NCBI GenBank assembly: GCA_900316585.1 | Contig: ONDM01000011.1 | Location: 1-64,000 of the forward strand | Length of the DNA: 64,000 bases | Reading direction: 5' to 3' | From: an uncultured Prevotellaceae bacterium | GTDB lineage: Bacteria > Bacteroidota > Bacteroidia > Bacteroidales > Bacteroidaceae | Shown here: positions 34,766 to 44,682 of the stretch, piece after piece | Layout of the letters: each line of letters begins with the position of its first letter | How positions within the stretch are numbered: the stretch's first letter is position 1 | The notes under the pieces: generated by a model | Database searches by the model: none | Seen by the model: the letters and a program-made list of their open reading frames with translations, nothing else | Told to the model about the DNA's origin: nothing | Program-made: the position numbers and the translations under genes

Positions 34766-36187
34766 ATGGCACAAAATAGCGGAACACGAGCACTTCTTGC
34801 TTTGATTAGAGAAGACAAACCCATGACCTGGAGACAGCAATTGGAGTTGTTTGTTCTTTTGAGTTTCCCTTCCATCCTAGCTCAAGTCTCTTCGGTCATC
34901 ATGCAGTACATCGATGCATCCATGGTAGGTCATCTAGGTGCATCTGAGGCTGCTTCTATAGGTCTGGTATCAACCTCCACCTGGCTTTTCGGTGGTCTAT
35001 GTGCGGCTCTAGCTACGGGTTTTTCTGTACAAGTTGCACATCGTATCGGAGCCAATGACCATGCAGGCGCTCGAAATGTAGTCCGCCAAGGTATTTTGAC
35101 CGCTGTATCTATTGCCTTTCTACTCTCTGCCATTGCTTTAAGCATTAGTCCATTTCTCCCTGGTTGGTTAGGAGCTCCAGATGAAATCAGACCGAATGCA
35201 TCCCTTTATTTTTCCATCTATGCCTTGGCTATTCCTTTGATGGAATTGAATAATATCTCTGGGGGTATGCTACGTTGCAGTGGAAACATGAAAGTGCCAA
35301 GCATGCTTAACATATTACTTTGCATACAAGACGTCATATATAATTTTTTCCTGATTTTCCCCTCTAGGGAGATTAGCTTATTCGGACATGACATTTGGAT
35401 GCCAGGAGCAGGACTGGGAGTTGCTGGAGCTGCATGGGGAACATTACTTGCCATTGCCCTTACAGCATTTGCCAAGACCTATTACCTATTCTTCCGTTGC
35501 AAAGAGTTGGATATGAAAGTTGACAAAGGTTCCTGGAAACCAGCATACCAAACCCTAAAACGTGCAGCCAACATTAGTTCACCAATTGCTTTGGAACGTG
35601 TAATCATGATTGGAGCTCAGATTGTTACAACTACCATTATAGCTCCACTGGGAACTTTTGCTATAGCGGCCAACTCTTTTGGAATCACGATTGAAAGCCT
35701 CTGTTACATGCCTGGCTATGGTATTTCCGATGCATCAACCACCTTGGTTGGTCAAAGCCTTGGTGCCAAAAGAAAGAGAATGACCAAATGGTTTTCTGTC
35801 ATTGGTATTATCATGGGTATGGGGGTTATGACCATTATGGGTGCTGTAATGTATTTCTTTGCCCCTGAAATGATGAGCCTAATCACCAATGAATCTGGAA
35901 TTATATCTTTAGGTTCTGAAGTACTTCGAATTGAAGCCTTTGCAGAACCAATGTTTGCAGCATCTATTGTTTCATATGGTATTTTAGTAGGTTCAGGAAA
36001 CACCATGATTTCCAGTACAACCAATTTCTGCAGTATCTGGCTTGTCCGTATTACATTGGCGTTTCTATTAGCTCCATCTCTTGGTCTGATGGGAGTATGG
36101 ATTGCCATGGCAATTGAACTATGTTTCCGTGGAATAGTCTTCCTTATTATTATTTTCCGATGGAAATGGCTTGATAAAATACTATAA
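34766..36187 (+). CDS. MATE family multidrug/cation antiporter
   Basis: A 473-residue inner-membrane protein with about 12 helices in two related halves. FPSILAQVSSVIMQYIDASMVGHLGASEAASIGL is the classical first MATE segment, and the second half repeats the pattern around FAIAANSFGITIESLCYMPGYGISDASTTLVGQSLGA. The length fits the family (about 450-480). These proteins exchange drugs or organic cations for Na+ or H+. It is monocistronic with a bidirectional terminator at 36191-36218. Confidence 0.94.
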   Translation: MAQNSGTRALLALIREDKPMTWRQQLELFVLLSFPSILAQVSSVIMQYIDASMVGHLGASEAASIGLVSTSTWLFGGLCAALATGFSVQVAHRIGANDHAGARNVVRQGILTAVSIAFLLSAIALSISPFLPGWLGAPDEIRPNASLYFSIYALAIPLMELNNISGGMLRCSGNMKVPSMLNILLCIQDVIYNFFLIFPSREISLFGHDIWMPGAGLGVAGAAWGTLLAIALTAFAKTYYLFFRCKELDMKVDKGSWKPAYQTLKRAANISSPIALERVIMIGAQIVTTTIIAPLGTFAIAANSFGITIESLCYMPGYGISDASTTLVGQSLGAKRKRMTKWFSVIGIIMGMGVMTIMGAVMYFFAPEMMSLITNESGIISLGSEVLRIEAFAEPMFAASIVSYGILVGSGNTMISSTTNFCSIWLVRITLAFLLAPSLGLMGVWIAMAIELCFRGIVFLIIIFRWKWLDKIL

Positions 36188-36190
36188 ATA

Positions 36191-36218
36191 AAAAGAGGCC
36201 GTGAGTACGGCCTCTTTT
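36191..36218. terminator. bidirectional terminator between MATE gene and araB
   Basis: A 12-base perfect stem AAAAGAGGCCGT / ACGGCCTCTTTT with a 4-base loop, flanked by T-tracts on both strands, between converging genes. Confidence 0.92.
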
Positions 36219-36236
36219 TATTTTCATCTTTTCAAA

Positions 36237-37826
36237 TTACTTTTTGCAACTTACAGACAACCGCTCTATAGGCAGACAAGCCTTATAATTATCCAAATAC
36301 TGATTGAAGCCTTCCACATCTTCTGAAGTAGGAGCAATTTCCACTCCTTCTACACCTTTGAATACAACCGAATCAAGATAATCTGCCAGATTTAAGCCCT
36401 TACTGTTATTAATGGCGAAATCAGCCAACAAAGCCATACCATACGCACCGCCCTCTCCTGCTGTTTCCATAACAGAGATAGGAGAATTTAATGCAGCAGC
36501 CAAAACACGTTGACCAACCCCCTTTGTCTTAAACAATCCACCATGTCCCGTAATGCGGTCGACCTTGACCTGTTCTTCCTTAAACAGCACATCATTACCC
36601 AGCTTGAGCACAGCTACAGAAGCATATAAATGTGCACGCATGAAATTAGCCAAATTAAACTTATCATTAGCGGAACGGACAAACAGAGGACGACCCTCAG
36701 CCAACCCTGTTACAGGCTCACCAGAGAAATAATTGTATGAAATAAGGCCACCACAGTCTGGATCACCAGACAAAGCGTTATTATACAATTTACCAAACAC
36801 CTCATTCATATCCACTGGTATGCCCAAGAGTTCCTGATACTGTCGGAAAAGACCTACCCATGCATTCAAATCAGAAGTACAGTTGTTACAATGCACCATA
36901 GCCACCAAGCTACCGTCAGGTGTGGTCACCATATCAATCATTTCATTTGGCTTGCTGAGTTCTTTTTCCAAAACAATCATAGAAAATGAAGAAGTGCCGG
37001 CAGAGACATTACCTGTACGCTGCTTAACAGCATTTGTAGCTGTCATTCCAGTACCAGCATCACCTTCTGGAGGACAAACAGGAATCCCAGCCTTCAAATG
37101 GCCAGAAACATCTAATTTAGAAGCTCCTTCTGCAGTCAAGAATCCAGCGTTATCACCAGCTACCAAGACTTTAGGAAGAATATCCTCCAATTTCCATGAA
37201 AAGCCATAAGGTTCAACCAATTTATTGAATTTCTCTACCATGGCAGCATCATAATTCTTGGTTTGTGGATCGACAGGAATCATTCCTGAGGCATCGCCAA
37301 CACCCAAGACCTTCTTACCTGTAATCTGCCAATGAATATAGCCAGCCAATGTCGTCAGATAATCGATTTCCTTTACATGAGGCTCTCCATTTAATATAGC
37401 TTGATACAAGTGGGAAATACTCCAACGCAGCGGAATATTATAGACAAAAAGCTTGGAAAGTTCAGCTGCAGCCTTACCTGTATTGGTGTTACGCCAGGTT
37501 CTGAAAGGAACCAATATTTCATTTCCCTTGAAAGGAAGATAGCCATGCATCATGGCACTGATACCAATAGCACCTAAACTCTCGATTTCAGTCTCATACT
37601 GTTCCCATACATTCTTACGCAAATCTGCATAACAATCCTGGACTCCTTTCCAGATAGCTTCAATGCTGTAAGTCCAAAGGCCATCGATCAGCTGATTTTC
37701 CCATTCATGACTACCCTGAGCTATAGGCTTGTGCTCCTGGTCTATTAAAACCGCCTTGATACGGGTAGAGCCAAATTCTATGCCGAGAACTGCTTTTCCA
37801 GCCTGTATTAGTTCTTTTGCAGTCAT
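36237..37826 (-). CDS. araB: ribulokinase-like FGGY family carbohydrate kinase
   Basis: A 529-residue FGGY kinase: LGIEFGSTRIKAVLID is the N-terminal phosphate-binding motif, GISAMMHGYLP and PEGDAGTGMTATNAV lie in the catalytic region, and ITGHGGLFKTKGVGQRVLAAAL is the C-terminal nucleotide-binding motif. It lies 2 bases after araA, so ribulokinase (L-ribulose to L-ribulose 5-phosphate) is by far the most likely role. The ATG at 37826 is chosen over an in-frame TTG at 37835, which lies inside araA. Confidence 0.92.
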   Translation of the reverse strand: MTAKELIQAGKAVLGIEFGSTRIKAVLIDQEHKPIAQGSHEWENQLIDGLWTYSIEAIWKGVQDCYADLRKNVWEQYETEIESLGAIGISAMMHGYLPFKGNEILVPFRTWRNTNTGKAAAELSKLFVYNIPLRWSISHLYQAILNGEPHVKEIDYLTTLAGYIHWQITGKKVLGVGDASGMIPVDPQTKNYDAAMVEKFNKLVEPYGFSWKLEDILPKVLVAGDNAGFLTAEGASKLDVSGHLKAGIPVCPPEGDAGTGMTATNAVKQRTGNVSAGTSSFSMIVLEKELSKPNEMIDMVTTPDGSLVAMVHCNNCTSDLNAWVGLFRQYQELLGIPVDMNEVFGKLYNNALSGDPDCGGLISYNYFSGEPVTGLAEGRPLFVRSANDKFNLANFMRAHLYASVAVLKLGNDVLFKEEQVKVDRITGHGGLFKTKGVGQRVLAAALNSPISVMETAGEGGAYGMALLADFAINNSKGLNLADYLDSVVFKGVEGVEIAPTSEDVEGFNQYLDNYKACLPIERLSVSCKK

Positions 37827-37828
37827 AA

Positions 37829-39370
37829 TCAGCAAAGTGCTTTATTCAACAAATAATAAATCTCATTCAAACGAAGTTCCTTCTTGAAAGCAGGGATCGT
37901 AGTATCCTTGTCAATATGAACCATTTCAATTCCTGTCATTACTGCGAAATCGTCCCAATACTCAGGAGTGATATCATAACTGAAACAAGAATGGTGAGTT
38001 CCACCAGCCAGTATCCATGCAGCTGCACCAATTTCAAAATTAGGTTGAGGAATCCATAGAGCAGATGCTACAGGTAATTTAGGCAATGGTTTTGGCTTTA
38101 TGCATTCCACATCATTTACAATTAAACGGAAACGATTACCCAAGTCTACAATTGTAGCAGTAACACCAGGACCTACCTTAGATGTGAAGACCAGACGTGC
38201 GGTCTGCTCCTTACGCACACCGATACCCAAGAAATGGACTTCCAATTTAGGCTTGTTAGCTGCAATAAGTGGACAAACTTCCAACATGTGACTCTGCAGG
38301 ATAGAGCTGCGGTCGCCATCGAAGTTCAGGGTATAGTCCTCCAGGAAGCTACATCCGGTGGTAAGACCCTGCGTCATGACCCAGACTGTACGATAGAGGC
38401 AAGCACTCTTCCAGTCGCCTTCTGCACCGAAGCCATAACCCTCTGCCATCAGGCGCTGAGAAGCCAAGCCAGGAATCTGGTCGAAGCCCTTGAACTTCGG
38501 ATCATTGATGTCACGAGTACCCAAGTCGTCGAAGTTGGTAGTGAATCCCTTAGCCCCTTTTGCCTTCAGGATGGCACGCAGTGCCAGCTCAGCCTTAGCT
38601 GCATTCCAGACTTTCTTGGCAGCCTTGGTGGTAGGATCCAGGATTTCCGGACCGCACTCATATTCCTTGTGGTACACCTCTACCAGGGCATCCACATCTT
38701 CGTCCTTCACATTCTTCCAGTAATCTATCAGCTCAGAAACTGGGGTATAATCCACATGGTAGCCCAGACGCTGCTCAAATTCAACCTTATCGCCATCAGT
38801 AACTGCCACATTGTTCATCTGATCTCCAAAACGAAGAATCAAGCAATCACGAGCATCTGCCACACCTGCAGCAACACGAGCCCAAATAGCAATCTTCTTT
38901 TGAACCTTCTCATCCTTCCAGTAGCCTACTACAACCTTTCTGCGAATTCGCATTCGGGTGCAAATATGGCCAAATTCACGGTCACCATGTGCACTCTGAT
39001 TCAGGTTCATGAAATCCATATCCATAGTTTCCCATGGAATTTCTTCATTATATTGAGTATGGAAGTGCAATAAAGGCTTCTTAAGATCCTGCAAACCCTT
39101 TATCCACATCTTAGCAGGAGAAAACGTATGCATCCAGGTAATGACACCAATACACTTATCTTCATTATTGGCAGCTTTCATGACAGCCTCAACCTCTTTA
39201 GAAGAATTAGCTGTACCCTTATAAACTACCTTTACAGGTATATTTCCAGAAGCATTCAATCCTTCCACCATTTCCTTTGAATGATTATCAACCTGAACGA
39301 CTGCATCACCTCCATAAAGTAACTGTGCACCAGTTACCCACCAAATTTCCAAATTTTTAAAAGTGCCCAT
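37829..39370 (-). CDS. araA: L-arabinose isomerase
   Basis: A 513-residue isomerase (L-arabinose to L-ribulose). EIWWVTGAQLLYG at the N-terminus, GVITWMHTFSPAKMWI, LHFHTQYNEEIPW, MNLNQSAHGDREFGH, and GTHHSCFSYDITPE near the C-terminus are diagnostic; the metal-binding Glu and His residues lie in these segments. It is the first gene of a minus-strand araA-araB unit, divergent from the arabinose symporter and araD. The middle of the gene (about 38290-38820) is much richer in G+C than both ends; see findings. Confidence 0.96.
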   Translation of the reverse strand: MGTFKNLEIWWVTGAQLLYGGDAVVQVDNHSKEMVEGLNASGNIPVKVVYKGTANSSKEVEAVMKAANNEDKCIGVITWMHTFSPAKMWIKGLQDLKKPLLHFHTQYNEEIPWETMDMDFMNLNQSAHGDREFGHICTRMRIRRKVVVGYWKDEKVQKKIAIWARVAAGVADARDCLILRFGDQMNNVAVTDGDKVEFEQRLGYHVDYTPVSELIDYWKNVKDEDVDALVEVYHKEYECGPEILDPTTKAAKKVWNAAKAELALRAILKAKGAKGFTTNFDDLGTRDINDPKFKGFDQIPGLASQRLMAEGYGFGAEGDWKSACLYRTVWVMTQGLTTGCSFLEDYTLNFDGDRSSILQSHMLEVCPLIAANKPKLEVHFLGIGVRKEQTARLVFTSKVGPGVTATIVDLGNRFRLIVNDVECIKPKPLPKLPVASALWIPQPNFEIGAAAWILAGGTHHSCFSYDITPEYWDDFAVMTGIEMVHIDKDTTIPAFKKELRLNEIYYLLNKALC

Positions 39371-39548
39371 ATTTTATTTAATTAATGATTATTCGGTGTA
39401 AATTTAGCAAAAACGGCACACATCGGGAATAAAAAAAACATAAAAAAAAAGATTTTCTACTGAAAGTACATAAAAGCCACTTTATTGAAAAAAAAGATAT
39501 TCATTTTTTTACTAACTTTACGCCCAAATTTATAAAAACAAAAAACTT
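39371..39548. promoter_or_regulatory. divergent arabinose promoter region
   Basis: A 178-base AT-rich region between araA and the symporter gene. Two matching cores face outward: minus-strand CTAAATTTACACC (plus coordinates 39396-39407 region) and plus-strand CTAACTTTACGCC (39512-39524). Each contains a TAnnTTTA -7 element. The shared 13-base core may also be a regulator operator. No arabinose regulator gene (for example a NUDIX-type AraR) lies within the window. Confidence 0.55.
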
Positions 39549-41507
39549 ATGGACTTTACTACAGCGATAAGTCAATCGGGATTCGAGACCGTTGACTTTG
39601 TTATTTTGGTAGCATACATTATCATACTAGTCAGTCTTGGTATGTTTCTGAGCCGCAACAAAAACGGAAAGGAAAAGAGTGCAAATGATTATTTCCTAGC
39701 AGGCAACACATTAACCTGGTGGGCTGTGGGTGCTTCATTGATTGCAGCAAACATTTCCGCAGAACAATTTATCGGAATGTCAGGTACAGGCTATGCCGAC
39801 GGTATAGCAACTGCTGCATATGAGGTCATGGCAGCTGTGACACTGGTAGTCATTGCCAAATTTCTGCTTCCAACCATGATTGAACGGAAAATTTTCACCA
39901 TTCCACAATTTCTGCGTGAACGTTACAACGATGGTGTAGGTCTTGCCTTTTCCATTCTTTGGCTATTTCTTTATGTTTTTGTCAATCTGACATCTGTAGC
40001 TTGGCTTGGTGCCTTAGCGATAGAACAGATTCTGGGGCTTCAAGGCATCATGGTCAGCATAGGGGGTTATATGGTCAGCATACGTATGATTATCATCATT
40101 TTGCTCTATGTAATTGCCGGTCTCTATTCTATCTATGGTGGTTTGGCATCAGTAGCATGGACAGATGTTCTTCAAGTCACCTTCCTGATTGGTGGTGGTC
40201 TGATTACTGCATATGTAGCTTTGGCAGAAATGGGTGATGAATTAGGAACTGGTGCTTTCGGTGCACTATCCCAAATGTATACTGACCTTACTACTGGCTC
40301 TCATGTTACCGACACACATTTCCATCTGGTTATTCAGGAGAGTCATAATGCCAGTGCATTTGCCAATGTACCAGGTATTGCTGCTGTAGTAGGTGGTGTT
40401 TGGCTGACAAACTTGGGCTATTGGGGATTCAACCAATACATTATCCAGAAAGGTCTGGCTGCAAAAAGCTTGGATGAAGCAAAGAAAGGTCTGCTTTTCG
40501 CTGGATTTCTTAAAATCTTAATTCCATTCATTGTAGTACTTCCTGGTATATGTGCCTATTATATCATGAATAATCCTGAAATGTTCAGTGGACTTGACCT
40601 TCATGGTAAAATCAATGTGTCGGACGACGCTTATCCTTGGCTAGTACGCAACTTTACTCCAACGGGTATCAAAGGTCTTTCATTTGCGGCTCTTACCGCA
40701 GCTATTATTTCCTCTTTGGCTTCCATGTTCAACAGTACCTCCACCCTATTTACCATGGATATTTACAAAAAGTATATCAACAAGGGGGCTAAAGACCACT
40801 CTCTAGTAAAGGTGGGACGAATCACAGCTGTTGTAGCACTGGTCATAGCTCTCTTTGCTGTTAAGCCTTTGCTGGGCAGCTTAGACCAAGCTTTCCAGTA
40901 TATCCAGGAATATAGCGGCTTCATCTATCCAGGTATTATTACAGTATTTGGATTGGGACTGCTTTGGAAGCGTGCATCTTCAACTGCAGCTGTTTGGACT
41001 GCTATTGCTACCATTCCATTGGGCTTCATTTTCAAAATGGTATTTCCAGATGTAGCATTCCAGCTCCGTGCAGGTTATATCTTCATCATCCTTCTTACCA
41101 TGTTTGTTATTATATCATATCTTGATAAGAAGTTTGTCAATTGCGAACGACCAGAAGAAAAAGACCAAAAACAAATGCTTATGTGGGCCAAGATATTAGG
41201 AGGGCTAGGCATTTTCTTCATCGTAATGGCTTTAGTCGTAATGATTCTAGGAGCGATGAATCCAACAGCAGATCCAGAAACCAATTTCATTGCATATCTG
41301 AACGACATTGGATTCCAAGCCTTCATCTTCTTTGGCGTTTTAGTAGGCCAGTCAGCTATTTGGCTGAAATCCAACTCTCTCGACAAAGTAAAAGACGAAA
41401 AGGCATTACCTATACGTTTGGATTTATTTGCCACTACTCGTGGCTTTACCATCGGTACAATTGGTATTTTGGTAATTACAGCTATTCTTTATATTGCATT
41501 GTGGTAA
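39549..41507 (+). CDS. sodium:solute symporter, probable arabinose transporter (AraP-like)
   Basis: A 652-residue SSS/SGLT family transporter with about 14 membrane helices. [53 protein letters not shown] and [33 protein letters not shown] are the family signatures, the last containing the Na+-site Ser/Thr region. Placement between araA and araD indicates L-arabinose or arabinose-derived sugar uptake, as in Bacteroides AraP. araD follows 4 bases later. An unusual long hydrophilic segment is not apparent. Confidence 0.93.
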   Translation: MDFTTAISQSGFETVDFVILVAYIIILVSLGMFLSRNKNGKEKSANDYFLAGNTLTWWAVGASLIAANISAEQFIGMSGTGYADGIATAAYEVMAAVTLVVIAKFLLPTMIERKIFTIPQFLRERYNDGVGLAFSILWLFLYVFVNLTSVAWLGALAIEQILGLQGIMVSIGGYMVSIRMIIIILLYVIAGLYSIYGGLASVAWTDVLQVTFLIGGGLITAYVALAEMGDELGTGAFGALSQMYTDLTTGSHVTDTHFHLVIQESHNASAFANVPGIAAVVGGVWLTNLGYWGFNQYIIQKGLAAKSLDEAKKGLLFAGFLKILIPFIVVLPGICAYYIMNNPEMFSGLDLHGKINVSDDAYPWLVRNFTPTGIKGLSFAALTAAIISSLASMFNSTSTLFTMDIYKKYINKGAKDHSLVKVGRITAVVALVIALFAVKPLLGSLDQAFQYIQEYSGFIYPGIITVFGLGLLWKRASSTAAVWTAIATIPLGFIFKMVFPDVAFQLRAGYIFIILLTMFVIISYLDKKFVNCERPEEKDQKQMLMWAKILGGLGIFFIVMALVVMILGAMNPTADPETNFIAYLNDIGFQAFIFFGVLVGQSAIWLKSNSLDKVKDEKALPIRLDLFATTRGFTIGTIGILVITAILYIALW

Positions 41508-41511
41508 AATT

Positions 41512-42213
41512 ATGCTGGAAGATTTAAAAGAAAAAGTATTTCAGGCCAATCTTGACTTAGTCAGACAAGGTCTAGTCATTTTCACCTGGGGAAATGTGTC
41601 TGGTATAGACCGTGAAAAAGGTTTGGTCGTCATCAAGCCAAGTGGTGTCAGCTATGACACCATGAAAGCTTCTGACATGGTTGTAGTTTCCCTTGAAACA
41701 GGTAAAGTCGTAGAAGGAGATTTAAACCCTTCATCCGACACACCTACTCATTTGGTATTATATCGTGCCTTTCCGAACATCCTAGGTGTAGTACATACCC
41801 ATTCTACTTATGCAACTGCATGGGCACAGGCTGGGTGTGACATTCCTAACATTGGTACGACACATGCTGATTATTTCTACAAGGACATTCCTTGTACACG
41901 AGACATGACAGAGACAGAAATAAAAGGCGATTATGAGTTGGAAACAGGAAATGTCATAGTAGAACGTTTCCTAAAAGACACCATTAACCCAGATCATACT
42001 CCAGGAGTCCTGGTTAAGAACCATGGTCCTTTTTCCTGGGGGACAAGTCCCGCAAATGCTGTCTATAATGCCAAAGTAATGGAACAATGTGCCAAGATGG
42101 CCTTCATTTCCTACTCTGTAAACCCAGAGACTAGCATGAACCCATTTTTAATAGAAAAGCACTATATGCGAAAGCATGGTCCAAACGCATACTACGGCCA
42201 AAAGAAAAAATGA
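41512..42213 (+). CDS. araD: L-ribulose-5-phosphate 4-epimerase
   Basis: A 233-residue class II aldolase-fold enzyme that converts L-ribulose 5-phosphate to D-xylulose 5-phosphate. [35 protein letters not shown] (zinc His ligands), GTTHADYF, and [12 protein letters not shown] are all present. The start at 41512 is preferred over an in-frame ATG at 41494 that lies inside the symporter gene. It overlaps the next gene by 4 bases. Confidence 0.95.
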   Translation: MLEDLKEKVFQANLDLVRQGLVIFTWGNVSGIDREKGLVVIKPSGVSYDTMKASDMVVVSLETGKVVEGDLNPSSDTPTHLVLYRAFPNILGVVHTHSTYATAWAQAGCDIPNIGTTHADYFYKDIPCTRDMTETEIKGDYELETGNVIVERFLKDTINPDHTPGVLVKNHGPFSWGTSPANAVYNAKVMEQCAKMAFISYSVNPETSMNPFLIEKHYMRKHGPNAYYGQKKK

Positions 42214-42857
42214 AGCGACTTATCATATTTGATCTGGATGGGACTTTGCTGAATACTATCGCAGATCTGGCAAACAGTACAAACTATGCCTTGGAACAGC
42301 TAGGCATCAATGCACACCCTTTAGAAAGTTTCAACACATTTGTAGGGAATGGCATACGTAAACTGTTTGAGCGTGCATTGCCCGTAACAGTAAGGACTCC
42401 AGAAATGGTGGAAAAGGTACGTAGCCTGTTTATTCCCCACTATGACATTCACAACATCGATAAAACCACTATTTATCCTGGAATTACCGAGTTGTTGACT
42501 ACCCTACAAGATAGAGGAATAAAAATAGCAGTAGCCTCCAACAAGTACCAGAAGGCTTCTGAGAAATTAATGAAGCACTATTTCCCCAATATACAATTCT
42601 GTGGAATCCTGGGGCAACGAGAAGGTATTCCCGTAAAGCCGGATGCATGCATTGTTAATGAAATTCTGAAAATAGCTGATGCTCCTGCTGAAAGTGTTCT
42701 TTATGTAGGAGACTCAGGTGTGGACATGCAAACTGCCAAGAATGGTCAGGTAGAAAGTGTTGGTGTAACCTGGGGGTTCCGCCCCTTAGCAGAACTGCAA
42801 GCCAACGGAGCCCAACACATTATCAACAAACCAGAAGAATTAGTTGAACTTATTTAA
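42210..42857 (+). CDS. gph: phosphoglycolate phosphatase-like HAD hydrolase
   Basis: A 215-residue HAD phosphatase: [11 protein letters not shown] (nucleophile Asp and the DxD), a small cap domain, [10 protein letters not shown] (motif II Ser), and [14 protein letters not shown] (motif IV acidic residues). It fits the Gph/phosphonatase-like subgroup that hydrolyses 2-phosphoglycolate or a sugar phosphate. It is translationally coupled (4-base overlap) to araD and lies 2 bases before queC, so a sugar-phosphate housecleaning role for the arabinose pathway is possible. Confidence 0.85.
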   Translation: MKRLIIFDLDGTLLNTIADLANSTNYALEQLGINAHPLESFNTFVGNGIRKLFERALPVTVRTPEMVEKVRSLFIPHYDIHNIDKTTIYPGITELLTTLQDRGIKIAVASNKYQKASEKLMKHYFPNIQFCGILGQREGIPVKPDACIVNEILKIADAPAESVLYVGDSGVDMQTAKNGQVESVGVTWGFRPLAELQANGAQHIINKPEELVELI

Positions 42858-42859
42858 AT

Positions 42860-43516
42860 ATGAAAGATTCTTTGATCATAGTTTCAGGAGGCATGGACTC
42901 CATCACCTTGCTATATGAATATGCCGACCAAATAGCATTAGGCATCTCCTTTGACTATGGAGCCAATCACAATAAGAATGAGATTCCTTTTGCTAAATTA
43001 CATTGTGAACGCCTAGGCATCAAACATCTGGTAATCCCTCTGGATTTCATGCATCAGTATTTCAAATCTTCCCTATTAGAAGGTGCAGATGCAATCCCTG
43101 AAGGCCACTACCAAGATGATAATATGAAAAGTACAGTAGTACCATTCCGAAACGGAATCATGCTATCCATAGCTTGTGGCATTGCAGAAAGCAATGGCCT
43201 TAAAAAAGTTATGATAGCCAACCATGGTGGTGATCATGCCATTTATCCAGACTGTCGCTCCGGGTTTATTCAAGCTATGTCATCCGCAATGGAAAATGGC
43301 ACCTATGACCATATTGTAATCAATGCTCCATACACTTCTCTCACAAAGACAGACATTGCAAGACATGGCAAGAAACTTGGCATAGATTATACAGAGACTT
43401 GGTCTTGTTACAAGGGAGGGGAAAAGCATTGTGGAAGCTGTGGTACCTGCATAGAACGAAAAGAGGCACTACGGGATGCCGGCATTGAAGACCAGACAGA
43501 ATATCTTATACCCTAA
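42860..43516 (+). CDS. queC: 7-cyano-7-deazaguanine synthase
   Basis: A 218-residue ATP-dependent enzyme making preQ0 for queuosine tRNA modification. SGGMDSITLL is the PP-loop, ISFDYGANHNKNE and VVPFRNGIMLSIA follow, and the C-terminal zinc site is CYKGGEKHCGSCGTCIERKEAL. It is the last gene of the symporter-araD-gph-queC unit, apart from queD-queE at 33.8-34.6 kb. Its last 11 bases overlap the convergent small gene at 43506-43775. Confidence 0.95.
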   Translation: MKDSLIIVSGGMDSITLLYEYADQIALGISFDYGANHNKNEIPFAKLHCERLGIKHLVIPLDFMHQYFKSSLLEGADAIPEGHYQDDNMKSTVVPFRNGIMLSIACGIAESNGLKKVMIANHGGDHAIYPDCRSGFIQAMSSAMENGTYDHIVINAPYTSLTKTDIARHGKKLGIDYTETWSCYKGGEKHCGSCGTCIERKEALRDAGIEDQTEYLIP

Positions 43517-43775
43517 AAGGTATAATATGCCCATCAGTGGTCCGCTGAAGAGCAGGGACTTCCTCATCTATCAAGCCAATTAAATAAACTTCATACCCGT
43601 CAACCGCATACAGGCTATCTGATTCTATGGTTATACTAAATGAATCGATAGCCTTTATGCGTTTCAATGGATATAGGGTTTCCAATTTTTCTTTTGCTCC
43701 CTTTTCACATGCAGCAAGTAAATCTGCATCTTCATTGGGAAGAAACCTGCGGAAAGTTACGAATTCATCTCCCAT
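43506..43775 (-). CDS. hypothetical 89-residue protein
   Basis: A small acidic protein without signal or membrane segments. GDEFVTFRRFLPNEDADLLAACEKGAKEKLE and the C-terminal EEVPALQRTTDGHIIPFRV suggest a compact alpha/beta fold. It starts 3 bases after the stop of the upstream exported protein, so they form one operon. I do not recognise the family. Its 3' end overlaps queC by 11 bases tail to tail. Confidence 0.6.
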   Translation of the reverse strand: MGDEFVTFRRFLPNEDADLLAACEKGAKEKLETLYPLKRIKAIDSFSITIESDSLYAVDGYEVYLIGLIDEEVPALQRTTDGHIIPFRV

Positions 43776-43778
43776 ATT

Positions 43779-44327
43779 TTACGGTAAATCCTCTTTAACA
43801 TCTTCATATGCCCACAAAAGATTTCCAAGAGCAGCATCCAGATAATCAGAGAAACAGTTGTCAGCCAAGTCGAATTCCTTCTCAAAATCTTTATTAAAGA
43901 TTCGAATCTTACACACCTTGCCTTGAATGATAGCTTTCAGGAGGCTCTCGTTCACACGGACTAAAATACCTGTCAGTCCATTTTCACGGATAACCTTCTT
44001 GGCTTTCATTTCCATATTCACATCTTCAGACATGGCTAGCAGGATAGTATAATCTTCATCACGGTTCAGGACCTTCAGTTCCTCCGACTTAAGATTCTTC
44101 TCCACAATACCTACGCTGATGAAATAATTAAGCATATCACGACCTGCATCTTTCGTCAAGCCTAAAGCTAAACCGAAACTATCATCAGCAATACTCTTTA
44201 AAAGCAGATTCTCAGCGTAAATTAACCTATAATTACCATCCAGAATCTGATTATTAAACACGACTTTCTGTGCAGGGCAAGTAAAAGCCACTGCAATAAA
44301 AACCATCAGTAAAGCTAATCTTTTCAT
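43779..44327 (-). CDS. hypothetical secreted/periplasmic protein
   Basis: A 182-residue protein with a signal peptide (about 1-19, ending CPAQ). The mature part contains ILDGNYRLIYAENLL, ILLAMSEDVNMEMKAKKVI and a C-terminal helical segment DLADNCFSDYLDAALGNLLWAYEDV. There is no recognised catalytic motif. A promoter core sits at 44359-44366. I do not know the family; co-transcription with the 89-residue protein hints that they act together. Confidence 0.6.
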   Translation of the reverse strand: MKRLALLMVFIAVAFTCPAQKVVFNNQILDGNYRLIYAENLLLKSIADDSFGLALGLTKDAGRDMLNYFISVGIVEKNLKSEELKVLNRDEDYTILLAMSEDVNMEMKAKKVIRENGLTGILVRVNESLLKAIIQGKVCKIRIFNKDFEKEFDLADNCFSDYLDAALGNLLWAYEDVKEDLP

Positions 44328-44358
44328 GGTATCCCACCCGTTTTAAAATTCCTCTTTG

Positions 44359-44366
44359 CAAATATA
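44359..44366 (-). promoter_or_regulatory. promoter -7 element for the 44.3 kb gene pair
   Basis: The minus strand reads TATATTTG, a TAnnTTTG match, 32 bases before the ATG. Confidence 0.62.
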
Positions 44367-44682
44367 AATAAAAAACTTAAAAATTGCAAAATATGTCTTA
44401 AAAATGCAAAAGAAAAATATCGATGATTTCTCCTGTTAAAAAAGTGATATACCCGTATAAAAAGTGTAAATAAATTTTACTTTGAAAGATGAAGATTGAC
44501 TATAAAGCGATTATTAAAGGATAGTTAGCTGAAAAAAAATGCCAAGCTAGGGAAAAATTTTTCTCTAACTAGAGAAATTTGTGGTGCTCCAAAAGGTATT
44601 AAGTCATTAAGGTCATTAGTCATTATGTCATTAAGGTTTCAAAGGCATTTTTGTCAAAAAAAAAACAGACTGAACCTCCTGG
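44367..44682. repeat. intergenic region with four GTCATTA repeats
   Basis: This ~315-base noncoding stretch follows the C10 peptidase gene (minus). It contains four copies of GTCATTA starting at 44603, 44612, 44619 and 44627, and a short inverted repeat TTTCTCT/AGAGAAA around 44560-44577. There is no ORF of note. The repeats may be a short slipped-strand array. Confidence 0.5.

Noticed and set aside
38234..39073. Plus-strand open frame of 279 codons opposite araA
   Set aside because: It is antisense to a certain gene, with no start signals or recognisable protein.
43506..43775. QueF as the product of the small gene beside queC
   Set aside because: The residues lack the QueF Cys/Asp active-site motif, and the gene is on the opposite strand to queC.
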